Shown here piece by piece: positions 40,831-49,845 of a DNA stretch of 64,000 nt. Source of the DNA: Rubripirellula amarantea (GTDB taxonomy: Bacteria; Planctomycetota; Planctomycetia; Pirellulales; Pirellulaceae); the NCBI RefSeq assembly GCF_007859865.1, contig NZ_SJPI01000002.1, positions 1,570,721 to 1,634,720 of the forward strand. The letters run 5' to 3'. The translations under genes and the position numbers were made by a program. The stretch's first letter is position 1. Every line of letters begins with the position of its first letter. The notes beneath the pieces were generated by a model. That model was not told the origin of the DNA and did not search any database. It saw nothing but the letters and a program-made list of their open reading frames with translations.

Positions 40831-41877
40831 ATGTCGCTCGATTCTTTCGTCGCGACCCTCAGCAAGTTAGAAGACGAAGCCCGGGCCGCATTCGAGCAAG
40901 CCACGGACATCGATTCACTTGAAGAGGCACGCGTCAAATACCTGGGTGCCAAAAGCGGTGTGCTCAAGGATGTAGCCAAGCAAATGGGCACGATCGATAA
41001 ATCCGATCGGCCCACTGCCGGGCAAAAGCTCAACGCTTGTAAGTCCAACGTCGAATCCGCATTCGCCCAGTCGCAAGAGCGTCTTGGCAATGATGGTCCC
41101 GACGGCATCGACCCCACCTTCGATCCAACCCTGCCTGGTGTTCGGCCCAACATCGGCCACGTTCACCCAATCACGCAAACCATCAATCACTTGATGGAGA
41201 TCATGGGCCGCATGGGCTTTGAGGCTGCTGAGGGTCCCGAGGTTGAAGACCCGTGGCACAACTTCGTGGCGCTGAATATCCCCGAAGATCATCCCGCTCG
41301 CGATCCGCTTGATAACTTCTACCTTGCATCGGCAGCGTCGATGGCGGGTGACAAGGGTGTCAAACGAGAGAACGTTGAGGGCACGCGTTTGCTTCGCAGT
41401 CAAACCAGCACCGTGCAAATTCGCGTGATGGAAAATACTCAGCCGCCCATTCGAATTATCTCGCTGGGCCGCGTTTATCGGCCGGACCAACCTGACGCGA
41501 CACACTTCCCGATGTTCCATCAAATGGAAGGTCTGTTGGTCGACACGAATGTCACCATGGCTAACCTGAAGACAGTGTTGCGAGTGTTCGCCAATAACTA
41601 TCTTGGTGACGACGTCGAGATTCGTTTTCGCCCTTCCTTCTTTCCGTTTACCGAACCAAGCGTCGAAGTCGACTTCTTTTGGAATGGTTCATGGATCGAG
41701 TTTGGCGGGGCTGGCATGGTCGATCCGGATGTGTTCAAGGCGGTCGGTTATGACCCCGATAAGGTTTCAGGCTTCGCTTTTGGCCTCGGTGTCGAACGAT
41801 TGTGCATGCGGCGTCATGGAATCACCGACATTCGCGATCTATACAGCGGCGACCTGCGGTTCTTGCGCCAGTTCTAG
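40831..41877 (+). CDS. pheS: Phenylalanine--tRNA ligase alpha subunit
   Basis: 348 residues of the bacterial PheS type. The N-terminal coiled-coil (about 1-85) contains YLGAKSGVLKDVAKQMG. The class II catalytic core follows, with HPITQTINHLMEIMGRMGFEAAEGPEVE, LLRSQTSTVQIRVME, FHQMEGLLVD, and motif 2/3 segments FRPSFFPFTEPSVEVDF and GFAFGLGVERLCMRRHGI. It joins phenylalanine to tRNA-Phe together with PheT. No pheT gene follows; an SDR dehydrogenase gene comes 49 bp later, so pheT must be elsewhere, as in several planctomycetes. Confidence 0.95.
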   Translation: MSLDSFVATLSKLEDEARAAFEQATDIDSLEEARVKYLGAKSGVLKDVAKQMGTIDKSDRPTAGQKLNACKSNVESAFAQSQERLGNDGPDGIDPTFDPTLPGVRPNIGHVHPITQTINHLMEIMGRMGFEAAEGPEVEDPWHNFVALNIPEDHPARDPLDNFYLASAASMAGDKGVKRENVEGTRLLRSQTSTVQIRVMENTQPPIRIISLGRVYRPDQPDATHFPMFHQMEGLLVDTNVTMANLKTVLRVFANNYLGDDVEIRFRPSFFPFTEPSVEVDFFWNGSWIEFGGAGMVDPDVFKAVGYDPDKVSGFAFGLGVERLCMRRHGITDIRDLYSGDLRFLRQF

Positions 41878-41926
41878 CGCGCGACCGCGGCCCGACTTCG
41901 CTTCCCTCCCCACCGATTGATTGCTG

Positions 41927-42712
41927 ATGAGTAACTTGAGCGGAAAACGAGCCGTTATCTCCGGTGCTGCCCGCGGCATTGGCCTCGGAATCGCCGTCGA
42001 ACTGTGTCGTCTCGGTGCCGAGGTTGTGATCTTCGATATAGGCGACGCAAGCGATGCGGTGAAAGCCTGCGAAAAAGTGGGCGGCAAAGCTCACCAAGTT
42101 CGCGGAGATGTTTCAAGCGAATCCGATGTCCGCGACTTGATGAATCAATGCGTCGCTAAAATGGGCGGCCTCGATATCGTGGTCAGCAATGCGGCCTACA
42201 GCGATCGTCATTTGATGTTGGAATCGGACCTCGATGAGTTCCGCAAGACAATCGACATCAGCATGTGGGGCGCGTTCTACATGACGCGTTTCGGTTCCGA
42301 GAAACTGGTTGCTGCCGGAAACGGTGGCAACATCGTCGTCATCAGCAGCCCGCATGCTCATATGCCGATCCCAGGTGCGATGGCCTACAACATGTCCAAA
42401 GCCGCCAATGACCAGATGGCAAAAACGGCGGCATGTGAATTGGCCCAACACAACATCCGCGTCAACCTGATTCACCCAGGATGGATTGACACCCCGGGCG
42501 AACGCAAATTCTTCGAAGAAGAAACACTGATGGAAGAGGGCAAGAAAATCGCCATGGGCCGACTTGGCCAGCCCTCGGACATTGCACGCGGGGTTGCCTT
42601 CCTTTGCGATCCAGCTAGCGAGTACATCACCGGCTCGACGCTAACCATCGACGGCGGAATACAGTTACCCTTTCGAGAAATGTATCGATTGGAACAAAAC
42701 CCCCAGGCATGA
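41927..42712 (+). CDS. Short-chain dehydrogenase/reductase (SDR family)
   Basis: 261 residues from ATG 41927. This is a classical SDR: the NAD(P)-binding motif GAARGIGLG near residues 14-22, an acidic residue after strand 2 (VVIFDIGD) suggesting NAD preference, NAAYSD, the catalytic Ser in [10 protein letters not shown], and YNMSKAA with catalytic Tyr and Lys. [13 protein letters not shown] and the C-terminal [14 protein letters not shown] complete the fold. It oxidises or reduces a small alcohol or ketone; the substrate is unknown. Its stop is 10 bp before the next gene, so the two probably share a transcript, although that neighbour is unrelated in fold. Confidence 0.92.
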   Translation: MSNLSGKRAVISGAARGIGLGIAVELCRLGAEVVIFDIGDASDAVKACEKVGGKAHQVRGDVSSESDVRDLMNQCVAKMGGLDIVVSNAAYSDRHLMLESDLDEFRKTIDISMWGAFYMTRFGSEKLVAAGNGGNIVVISSPHAHMPIPGAMAYNMSKAANDQMAKTAACELAQHNIRVNLIHPGWIDTPGERKFFEEETLMEEGKKIAMGRLGQPSDIARGVAFLCDPASEYITGSTLTIDGGIQLPFREMYRLEQNPQA

Positions 42713-42722
42713 GGCCCATCGC

Positions 42723-44387
42723 ATGGACGCCACGACGGATCTAGCGGAACAAAACGCACGTGCTGCGTTGCATCGCAATGATCCACGTTCAGGTTTGCTT
42801 GACCCATTGTCGGCGGCATCATCGATAACACCGGTGTTTGGCTCGTGCGGATTTTGGGTCGTGATGGCCTTGCTCTTGTTCACCGCTTCGCCATGCTTGG
42901 CGAACGGCGGAATCTTGAACTTTTCGATCAGTGACGAAGTATCCGACGCCCCGCTGATCAGTCGCTGCGAACTGTGGCGTCCCGATCGGCAACGTGGCAA
43001 TGACGAGCCGGGTTCTCGTAAGACATTGATGCCCGTTCGCAAAACGGTTCCTGCGGGCTTGGGCTTCGTCATCGACCGATCCAGCGAACTGGCTCTGCCC
43101 GATGGCAACTATCAATTCCGCTTGATTCGAGGGCCTGAGTACCGAATCATCAGCGGAAGCTTCACGCTCGAGAAAACCAGCCTCGACGACCATCATGTGG
43201 GGCTGCCTCGGATGGTGGACATGTTCAGCGAAGGCTGGGTCAGCGGCGATGCGTATGTTCCGGCGAGCGACTACAGTTGGCCACTGCGGATGGCGTCGGA
43301 AGACCTGCACCTCATTGCCACTGACCAAGACATTCCCGCTCGAGCGATACCGGGGCGTGATCCCAAAGAATCCGTTGACTTCGAACCGGCTTGGACACAA
43401 TTCGATGCGTCAATTGGCGATGGCCTTGTCGTCTACGGAAAACCAGAGCTAGAACCTGGATTGCTTCCCGTCGAACGGATCTTAAAGGCTAAAGAAACGC
43501 CGGGTGTAAAAGTCGCGATCGAAAATCCGTTCGCATGGCCTTTGCCAGTTTGGCTGGCTACCGAAAGCGTCGACGGACATTTTGTGTTGGGTGATTGGAT
43601 AAGACTCGATAAAGACGTGATGCGTGTTCGCGATGGTCGCCCAACTCAGGCTTTAATCAAAGGCGATGCGTTCGCGGTCGGTCGGTGGGCGGAAACGATA
43701 TATCACCACATGCTCGAATGCGGCCTGACGATCCCGCCATTAGCTGGAAGTGGGGACGATTCAGGTAAGTCCCCGATTGGATACAACCGCATTTACGCGA
43801 CCGTGCCCATGTCCGACGCCTACGGTGACCAAGCCGTCGAATCGCCAAGGGCCCCAACATCGTCCGAAGAATGGTGGCGGACGGTTTGGAGCGGTCACAG
43901 CGTTGCAACGAACGGGCCATGCTTGCGAGTATCGCTCGGCGACAAGCTTCCCGGACACACGTTTCACGCATCTACCGGCGAGGTACTGCAACTGCGTCCC
44001 GAACTACGATTAGCGGTTCGTGACCCGGTGGAATACTTAGATGTGATCCACAACGGCAAGATCTTCTATTCGGCGAAGCTAGACGAGTTTGCCAAAGCAG
44101 GTGGCGTGATTCCGTTGATGAACATCAAGGAAAGCGGCTGGGTTATGATCCGCGTCGTCACCGGTTACGAAGGTCACTTTCGGGCTGCAATGAGTGCTCC
44201 CTGGTACGTCGTATTCGATGGCCAACCTCGTGTGAACCAGCAGAGCGTCGATTTCTTCCAACTCTGGCTCAAAGAATACGAAGCACGTCTACGAAAAATG
44301 CCTGACGATGAAATCGCCAGGCATGTTCCGCATGTTCAAAGAGCCCGAAAGTTCTGGAACAGCCGCGCGACATACGCCCGGCCGTAG
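42723..44387 (+). CDS. Exported CehA/McbA-like PHP-fold protein lacking metal ligands
   Basis: 554 residues with an N-terminal hydrophobic segment (GFWVVMALLLFTASPCLA, about 43-60) that should direct export. The middle resembles CehA/McbA metallohydrolases: GWVSGDAYVPASDYSW aligns with the family's GW-GD-HxH segment, and MASEDLHLIATDQ matches the next motif. Where active members have His-x-His for metal, this protein has Ala-Tyr-Val-Pro. Other His residues expected further on are also hard to place (WSGHSVATNGPCLRV keeps one). It is therefore likely to be an inactive, binding-type relative. Function is unknown. It lies 10 bp after the SDR gene and is convergent with the sigma-factor gene, 12 bp away. 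Confidence 0.65.
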   Translation: MDATTDLAEQNARAALHRNDPRSGLLDPLSAASSITPVFGSCGFWVVMALLLFTASPCLANGGILNFSISDEVSDAPLISRCELWRPDRQRGNDEPGSRKTLMPVRKTVPAGLGFVIDRSSELALPDGNYQFRLIRGPEYRIISGSFTLEKTSLDDHHVGLPRMVDMFSEGWVSGDAYVPASDYSWPLRMASEDLHLIATDQDIPARAIPGRDPKESVDFEPAWTQFDASIGDGLVVYGKPELEPGLLPVERILKAKETPGVKVAIENPFAWPLPVWLATESVDGHFVLGDWIRLDKDVMRVRDGRPTQALIKGDAFAVGRWAETIYHHMLECGLTIPPLAGSGDDSGKSPIGYNRIYATVPMSDAYGDQAVESPRAPTSSEEWWRTVWSGHSVATNGPCLRVSLGDKLPGHTFHASTGEVLQLRPELRLAVRDPVEYLDVIHNGKIFYSAKLDEFAKAGGVIPLMNIKESGWVMIRVVTGYEGHFRAAMSAPWYVVFDGQPRVNQQSVDFFQLWLKEYEARLRKMPDDEIARHVPHVQRARKFWNSRATYARP

Positions 44388-44399
44388 ATGATCGCTCGA

Positions 44400-45848
44400 C
44401 TAGGCACTCAAGAATTGGCCGAGGAAGCGAGATGCTCCCTCATTCTTAAGCTTGCGAATCGCAGCACGTTCAATTTGACGAACGCGTTCGCGCGAAAGTT
44501 GGAACTCCGCTGCGACCTCGGCAAGCGTGTGCGGGAAGTAAGTCCCAAACCCGTAACGCATTCTCAAGATCTTTTGTTCACGTTCGTTTAGCTTGCTTAG
44601 TAATTCAGAGCAACGACGACGAAGTTCAACCGCGTCAGCGGTTTCCGACGGCGTAGCTTTACTGCGATCGGGTAACAGGTTACCAAACTCTTGCTGCGAA
44701 CCTACTGCCGACCGTTGGTTCAGGCTGACCGGTGTCTCAGCGATACGCTCGAGGATGGCAAGTCGCTCGGTGCTGGTGTTGGTGATCTTCGCGAGTTCGA
44801 TCTTTGAAGGTTGTCGTCCCGTCTGTTGAACGAACTTTGTTTTCTCGCGTCCGATCTGGTTCATCTCGCTGATCACTTGCGCCGGAACCCGGACGGCTCG
44901 TCCCTGTTCAGCCACAGCACGGCCAATCGCTTGACGGATCCACCAAGTCGCGTAAGTCGACAATTTGAAACCGCGGCGGTGTTCGAACTTTTCAACGGCT
45001 CGCATCAGACCAGCGTTACCCTCTTGGATCAAATCCAGGAATGACAATCCTCGGTTTCGATACTTCTTGGCAACCGAAACGACCAACCGCAAGTTGGCTT
45101 CGACGAGCTTGCTCTTCAGATCCAAATACTCGTTGTACGCTTTCTCGATACGCAGAATGCGACGCGAAAATCCACGGCGTGAATGCATGCTTCGACGAAG
45201 CACAAGCGACTCATCAGGCGTCAACGGTTGCGATCGCCGCTTGTTGCCGATGTTAACGGCAACAGGTCGCAGATCTTGATAGTGTTCTTCAAGGAAGGTC
45301 AAACGAAGCTCAAATTCGTCGATCAACTCGATCGAGTGTTCGCGAAGCTTCAGGAACTGTTTGAATGCTTGTTTGCGTCGGCGTGGTGATGTCTTGGGCG
45401 AAGCAGCAGCCTTGAACTCTTCTCGAAGCGAAAGGCGTAGGCCTCGCGCCGTTTTCAAGTTCTGTGGCAAGCACGCAATGACCGCCTTCTTCGAATTTGC
45501 GTCAGCGACGCTGTGATCGAGTGCGCGATCAATCCGCGAGTCCCCGTCAACGACTGCCTGCAGTTCTTCCATGACCGCGTCGGCGACGAAACCAATGCGA
45601 AGCATCTCGCGACGGAACTGCGCCCTCGCAGCATCCATGGCGACCGCCAATGCGTATTCGTCGCCACTGGTCAACAAACTCGTTCGCGCGATCTCTTCCA
45701 GGTACAAGCCAAGCGTATCGGCTTGATCGTCCGCGTACTTGGTGCGTCCAGGATTAGACACACGCGAAGCCGTGACATCGCCGCCAACGACGCTGGCTGT
45801 GACGTCAAGAGCGATGGGGTCGAAGTCGGGGTTGTATAGAGAAACCAT
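44400..45848 (-). CDS. RNA polymerase sigma-70 family factor (RpoD/SigA-like, group 1/2)
   Basis: 482 residues from ATG 45848; an in-frame TTG at 45881 lies further up. Region 1.2 is [21 protein letters not shown]. Region 2 is complete ([61 protein letters not shown]), including the -10 recognition helix. Region 3 is [21 protein letters not shown], and region 4 has [16 protein letters not shown] and [26 protein letters not shown] for the -35 element. The spacer between regions 1.2 and 2 (about 170 residues) is Arg/Lys-rich and differs from E. coli RpoD. It may be the main sigma factor or one of the paralogues that planctomycetes carry. No dnaG is nearby, so I leave the symbol open. Confidence 0.9.
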   Translation of the reverse strand: MVSLYNPDFDPIALDVTASVVGGDVTASRVSNPGRTKYADDQADTLGLYLEEIARTSLLTSGDEYALAVAMDAARAQFRREMLRIGFVADAVMEELQAVVDGDSRIDRALDHSVADANSKKAVIACLPQNLKTARGLRLSLREEFKAAASPKTSPRRRKQAFKQFLKLREHSIELIDEFELRLTFLEEHYQDLRPVAVNIGNKRRSQPLTPDESLVLRRSMHSRRGFSRRILRIEKAYNEYLDLKSKLVEANLRLVVSVAKKYRNRGLSFLDLIQEGNAGLMRAVEKFEHRRGFKLSTYATWWIRQAIGRAVAEQGRAVRVPAQVISEMNQIGREKTKFVQQTGRQPSKIELAKITNTSTERLAILERIAETPVSLNQRSAVGSQQEFGNLLPDRSKATPSETADAVELRRRCSELLSKLNEREQKILRMRYGFGTYFPHTLAEVAAEFQLSRERVRQIERAAIRKLKNEGASRFLGQFLSA

Positions 45849-46583
45849 TGTCTTTGCGTCTTTCGGCGGGGAGGTTGTCAACGATGAGTCAGACGATCAA
45901 CGAGGCAGAAAAGTTCACCTGTGAATCAAATCACAAGTGCTTGTTTCCAGCTCCGATTTCGCCCTGGCAGGCTACAGAGGAGAACACAACAATGATGCAA
46001 ATCTCGCGCCGGATAGGTGCTTATCGGGTAATTCGAGAGTAGCTCTTTGTTATTGGCCTGCATCTGCTTTAAACGTGATCGTTTGGATTGCGATAGGGTC
46101 AGTTTCGAGGTCGTTTTGAGCGGTTTAAGAGCGATCAGCAGTCGAACTCTGCGACGCATCTCGCGACGGTGTAGCGATTTGCCCCATGGGCTACCGGTGT
46201 CTCGATCAGTGAAACAATGACTTGTATTTTCTTCAAACGATTCGGACAGTGCGTACTAAGGCGAAATGCACATCGAGGTGAAAATACCGCCAGCGAAGTT
46301 GCGACTATCCATGCTTTAAACCGAGATCGCTGACTACCAATAACTTTAAAAGGCTCCTAGACATTAGGACGAACCACGATGCGTGCGCAACACTGACGCG
46401 AACGCGAAAACCCTTTCGTGTATCTGCTTTCGCAAAAATACAAACTAGCGCGTCGCGGGAGTCTCATTCCGCTACATCGATGCGATCGAGCCCGTTAAAC
46501 TACTTCGCTTTCGCAAGCCGTCCTTCGACTGATGATCGCCTGGTCTTCTTCTCTTCCTCTCCTTCGCACTTGCCGAGTTCCCA
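45849..46583. other. Long divergent spacer between the sigma-factor and asparagine-synthetase-like genes
   Basis: About 735 bp between divergent genes, the longest gene-free stretch in the window. Short frames occur, but none has a domain-like pattern. I looked for tRNA T-loop sequences, 6S/tmRNA/SRP-like hallmarks and hairpins with T runs and found none. An A/T-rich patch lies around 46300-46360. Regulatory DNA or a small RNA remain possible. Confidence 0.45.
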
Positions 46584-47969
46584 ATGTCCTCTGCGTCTTC
46601 TGCTAACCCACCAAATCAATTCCAAGGCCAACCCGCGGCATTGATTGATCGAGTGGTGAACCTGCTTGATCCTGCTGGCGATATTTTGCTCAACACGACC
46701 ATTGATCAAGCTCGCGAAGCGGTACGCACTGGAAACGTCGAGGGAATTCGGTCCATCATGGGGCAGTTCGCGATTTGCGAACAATCGGGCAAGACGATTC
46801 GCATGGCACGTTCGATCGGACGTCCGATGCGGTACTTCTTGGCCAAGCGAGTCGAAGGCCCCGCCTTGATCATTGCAGAGCGAATCGACGAAATTGCGGC
46901 ACAGCTAGAATCCGAAGGTCTGGGTGATCAGTTCAACCCCGCTTACACCCGCATGGTTCCGGCGCATCATCTGCTTGAGTTGCAATTAGTTGGTTGCCCC
47001 GATCCAAACCCCACACTCACCCGCTTTTTCGCTCCTCCGCGAAACCGCTTGCCAGCCAACATTGCATCGGTGGGACAGGCCTATATCGGGCGTTTGGCGG
47101 AAGTCTGCGATGCGTGGCTCGAAACGCTTCCAAAAGATGAACCTATTGGTGTGTTGTTTAGCGGCGGTATCGATAGCGGTAGCGTGTTGGTCGTGCTCGA
47201 CTTCCTGCTGCGACGACGAGGCCAATCCCCGGCCCGATTGAAGGCCTTCACGCTTTCGATCACTCGCGACAAAAAATCACTGAATCCCGAAGATGTTCAG
47301 CAGGCTCAAAAATTTCTCGATGCCATCGGATCGCCGATGTATTTGGAAACGGTCGAAGTGCCTCTAGAAACAGTGTCGTGGCGAAAGGCGATCGAGATCG
47401 TCGAGGATTACAAGCCGCTGGACATAGAATCCGCCACGATGGCGTGTGCGTTGCTTCAAGAGGTACGCTCACGCTATCCCGATTGGATTCACATGGTCGA
47501 CGGCGACGGCGGTGACGAGAACCTGAAGGACTATCCTATCGAAGACAATCCGGAGCTCACGATCAAAAGCGTGCTGGGCAATCGAATGCTGTACCAAGAG
47601 GGCTGGGGCGTGAATGCGGTAAAGCACTCGCTCGTCTACAGCGGCGGTCAAAGTCGCGGCCATGTGCGCACCAGCGCGCCAGCAGCCAAGTTTGGATTTC
47701 GTGGATTCTCGCCCTACGCAATGCCTCAGGTGATCGAAGTGGCCGAAGGCATTCCCTTTGTGGACCTCACGGACTGGGACCACGAAAAACTTTACGCACT
47801 TAAAGGGCAAGTCGTTGCAGCGGGGATTCAAGCGATCACCGGTGTCGAGATGCCAATCTTCCCCAAACGCAGATTTCAACACGGCGCTATCGACGACGTG
47901 GGCTTTCAGAGTTTGTTCCCCGCCGATCCCCAGGAGTACCGTGATGCGTTTGCTCAACTTTACCGCTAG
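46584..47969 (+). CDS. Asparagine-synthetase-like protein with degenerate glutaminase domain
   Basis: 461 residues. The C-terminal half is an AsnB-type ATP pyrophosphatase: SGGIDS at 193-198 and the metal/AMP loop DGDGGDE at 306-312, followed by GFSPYAMPQVIEVAEGIPFVDLTDWD. The N-terminal 110 residues recall the end of the AsnB glutaminase fold (GQFAICEQSGKTIRMARSIGRPMRYFL, then IIAERIDEI), but the start lacks the usual Met-Cys-Gly nucleophile. The enzyme therefore probably cannot use glutamine and may accept ammonia or an amine, as beta-lactam-synthetase relatives do. It may adenylate a carboxyl group of an unknown substrate. It is next to the PmoA-like gene, with no biosynthetic cluster around it. 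Confidence 0.83.
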   Translation: MSSASSANPPNQFQGQPAALIDRVVNLLDPAGDILLNTTIDQAREAVRTGNVEGIRSIMGQFAICEQSGKTIRMARSIGRPMRYFLAKRVEGPALIIAERIDEIAAQLESEGLGDQFNPAYTRMVPAHHLLELQLVGCPDPNPTLTRFFAPPRNRLPANIASVGQAYIGRLAEVCDAWLETLPKDEPIGVLFSGGIDSGSVLVVLDFLLRRRGQSPARLKAFTLSITRDKKSLNPEDVQQAQKFLDAIGSPMYLETVEVPLETVSWRKAIEIVEDYKPLDIESATMACALLQEVRSRYPDWIHMVDGDGGDENLKDYPIEDNPELTIKSVLGNRMLYQEGWGVNAVKHSLVYSGGQSRGHVRTSAPAAKFGFRGFSPYAMPQVIEVAEGIPFVDLTDWDHEKLYALKGQVVAAGIQAITGVEMPIFPKRRFQHGAIDDVGFQSLFPADPQEYRDAFAQLYR

Positions 47970-48003
47970 GCCGATGCCAGCCGACATGACGCCGATGCCA
48001 GCC
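47970..48003. repeat. Two copies of a 13-bp sequence, 21 bp apart, at the start of the PmoA-like gene
   Basis: GCCGATGCCAGCC occurs at 47970-47982 and again at 47991-48003, directly after the stop of the asparagine-synthetase-like gene. Each copy contains an ATG in the PmoA reading frame, so duplication has created several candidate start codons (47974, 47986, 47995). Confidence 0.75.
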
Positions 48004-48024
48004 AATCATTCTCGCAATGACTTG

Positions 48025-48990
48025 ATGATCGCCAGCTTGACCTCGAACAGCTTGAAGTGCTTAGTCATAGTCGCGTTGGCAACCTTAGGTATCGCTTCGT
48101 CTGGTGCTGCGGAACCCTCATCAGTTTCGCTTCGTGATGGCGACCGCGTCATTGCAACCTACCATGCGGAAACTCAGGTCGCACCGAATCCGGACGAGCC
48201 TTGGTTCAATCGTAGCGGTTTCATTCACCCGTTTTGCACGCCCAGTGGAATCGCTGTGACTTGCGATTTCCCGATCGAACACGAGCATCAACACGGGCTC
48301 ATGTTCGCCTGGACTAGCTCCCATATTAACGGCCGCCCGGTCGATTTCTGGAACGCCGCTGAGCTTGAAGCAAGAGTGGAACACGCAGAGTTGTTGATTG
48401 CCGAACCTAGCGTCATTCGAGCAAAGTTACGACACATCGAATTGCCGGACGATTCAAACGGCGAGGAAAAGCTGGCACTTGACGAGACGTGGCAGATCAA
48501 ACGCGTCGACCACCCTACGATGAATGTAATGGACCTTGTGTCCGAGCAGCACAACGTCATGAACGTCCCGCTGACAATCAAGGAATACCATTATGGTGCC
48601 ATGTGTGTTCGAGGTCCCAATGCGTGGATGGATGGTAAATCAACCATCACTGACGATCGCCACCAGGACCGAGAACAAGGCAACCATTCGCGTCCCAAGT
48701 ATGTCGTGATGTACGGCGAGATTGACGGTAAGCCTTGCGGACTTGCCGCGATAAGCCACTCCGGCAACTTCCGATCGCCTCAGCCCGTGCGAGTTCATCC
48801 CAATGATCCGTACTTCTGTTTCGCGCCAATGGTCTTGGGCGATTTTGAAATTGAAGCCGGATCAACCTATACATCGGCGTTTCGGTTTGCAGCATTCGAT
48901 GGCCCACCAGACCACGAAGCACTTCAAGCACTTGCCACGCAGTTCGCTGAATTACCGTTCGACCAACTGCAAATCAAGCCACTGAACTAG
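48025..48990 (+). CDS. PmoA-like family secreted protein (PF14100-type)
   Basis: 321 residues from ATG 48025, which gives a clean signal peptide (MIASLTSNSLKCLVIVALATLG); the ATGs at 47974, 47986 and 47995 would add a polar tail. Typical segments of the family follow: NRSGFIHPFCTPSGIAVTCDFPIEHEHQHGLMFAWTSS, EYHYGAMCVRG, and FRSPQPVRVHPNDPYFCFAPM. The family name recalls methane monooxygenase, but these proteins have no relation to that enzyme and are common in planctomycetes with unknown role. Conserved His residues (HEHQHG) suggest a metal site. The gene is convergent with the alpha/beta hydrolase gene and overlaps its end by 39 bp. Confidence 0.85.
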   Translation: MIASLTSNSLKCLVIVALATLGIASSGAAEPSSVSLRDGDRVIATYHAETQVAPNPDEPWFNRSGFIHPFCTPSGIAVTCDFPIEHEHQHGLMFAWTSSHINGRPVDFWNAAELEARVEHAELLIAEPSVIRAKLRHIELPDDSNGEEKLALDETWQIKRVDHPTMNVMDLVSEQHNVMNVPLTIKEYHYGAMCVRGPNAWMDGKSTITDDRHQDREQGNHSRPKYVVMYGEIDGKPCGLAAISHSGNFRSPQPVRVHPNDPYFCFAPMVLGDFEIEAGSTYTSAFRFAAFDGPPDHEALQALATQFAELPFDQLQIKPLN

Positions 48991-49845
48991 CCTTGCCACG
49001 ATGTCATCGCGTCGCAGATCGTGAAAGAGACTGTGTTTGGTTTCAGGCCACGACACCAACGTCGCCGGCTTTCCGATTCGGATGGCAAGATTTTTGCACG
49101 CGTTCCGGTCAATCAAAGAATCCTCGCCACCGTAAAGCACCAGCGTAGGGATCTGAACTTCGCGAGCATGGTCGAGAGCCCAACGCCCTTGCGACACTAG
49201 CTGTGTCGCCAAGTACAACGTGATTCGTGAATGCATCGCGTCGTCTTGCCTGATCTTTTCAATCTCTTGCGGATCGCTAGTCAACGCGTGGACATCAATA
49301 GCTTTGCCAAACTTGACGAACGGAAATAGATGTCCCGTCAACCAGGCCGCAAAGATGATGGGACGAGGCATCGGGTTGGGTGGCAACAACATCGGTGCCG
49401 CCAACACCAATCCCAACAGCGGAGGCATCGACGAATCGACCGACGATTGTCGCAGGACGTAGTTGACCGCCAAATTTCCGCCCATGCTATGTCCCAACAA
49501 AGCTTGCGGGACATCGCCGAAACGTTCGACCACCGATTGACGCACTGCAGCGATGTCGGCCAACAGGCGGTCAAACTTGGCAAGTGATCCTGGTTTGCCG
49601 GGCGATTGACCGTGAGACGGCAAATCAAATCCAACGACGGCAATCTTAGCGTTGGAACTTGAAATCACCTGATGGGCCATCTCGGCAAACCGGGCGGAGT
49701 GATCACCCAGCCCGTGAACCGTGATTAAGACAGCGTCAGGCTGATTCGAATCGCTATCACGATCGCTCGCCCGATACCAAAGTCGGCCATGCAGATTGCC
49801 ATGCGCACCTACTTTGATCGAGTCTTCGCAAATACTCAATTGCAT
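48952..49845 (-). CDS. Alpha/beta hydrolase, monoacylglycerol-lipase-like
   Basis: 297 residues, no signal peptide. The fold markers are VLITVHGLGDHSARF (oxyanion region), the nucleophile elbow GHSMGGNLA with Ser120, LYGGEDSLIDR with the likely Asp, and ETKHSLFHDL with the His. This is the Hydrolase_4 / monoglyceride lipase pattern. It probably cuts esters of fatty acids or similar lipids in the cytoplasm. The ATG follows the TAG of the ThuA gene directly (TAGATG), so the two are translationally coupled. The 3' end overlaps the convergent PmoA-like gene by 39 bp. Confidence 0.9.
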   Translation of the reverse strand: MQLSICEDSIKVGAHGNLHGRLWYRASDRDSDSNQPDAVLITVHGLGDHSARFAEMAHQVISSSNAKIAVVGFDLPSHGQSPGKPGSLAKFDRLLADIAAVRQSVVERFGDVPQALLGHSMGGNLAVNYVLRQSSVDSSMPPLLGLVLAAPMLLPPNPMPRPIIFAAWLTGHLFPFVKFGKAIDVHALTSDPQEIEKIRQDDAMHSRITLYLATQLVSQGRWALDHAREVQIPTLVLYGGEDSLIDRNACKNLAIRIGKPATLVSWPETKHSLFHDLRRDDIVARLVQWLDLQLVER

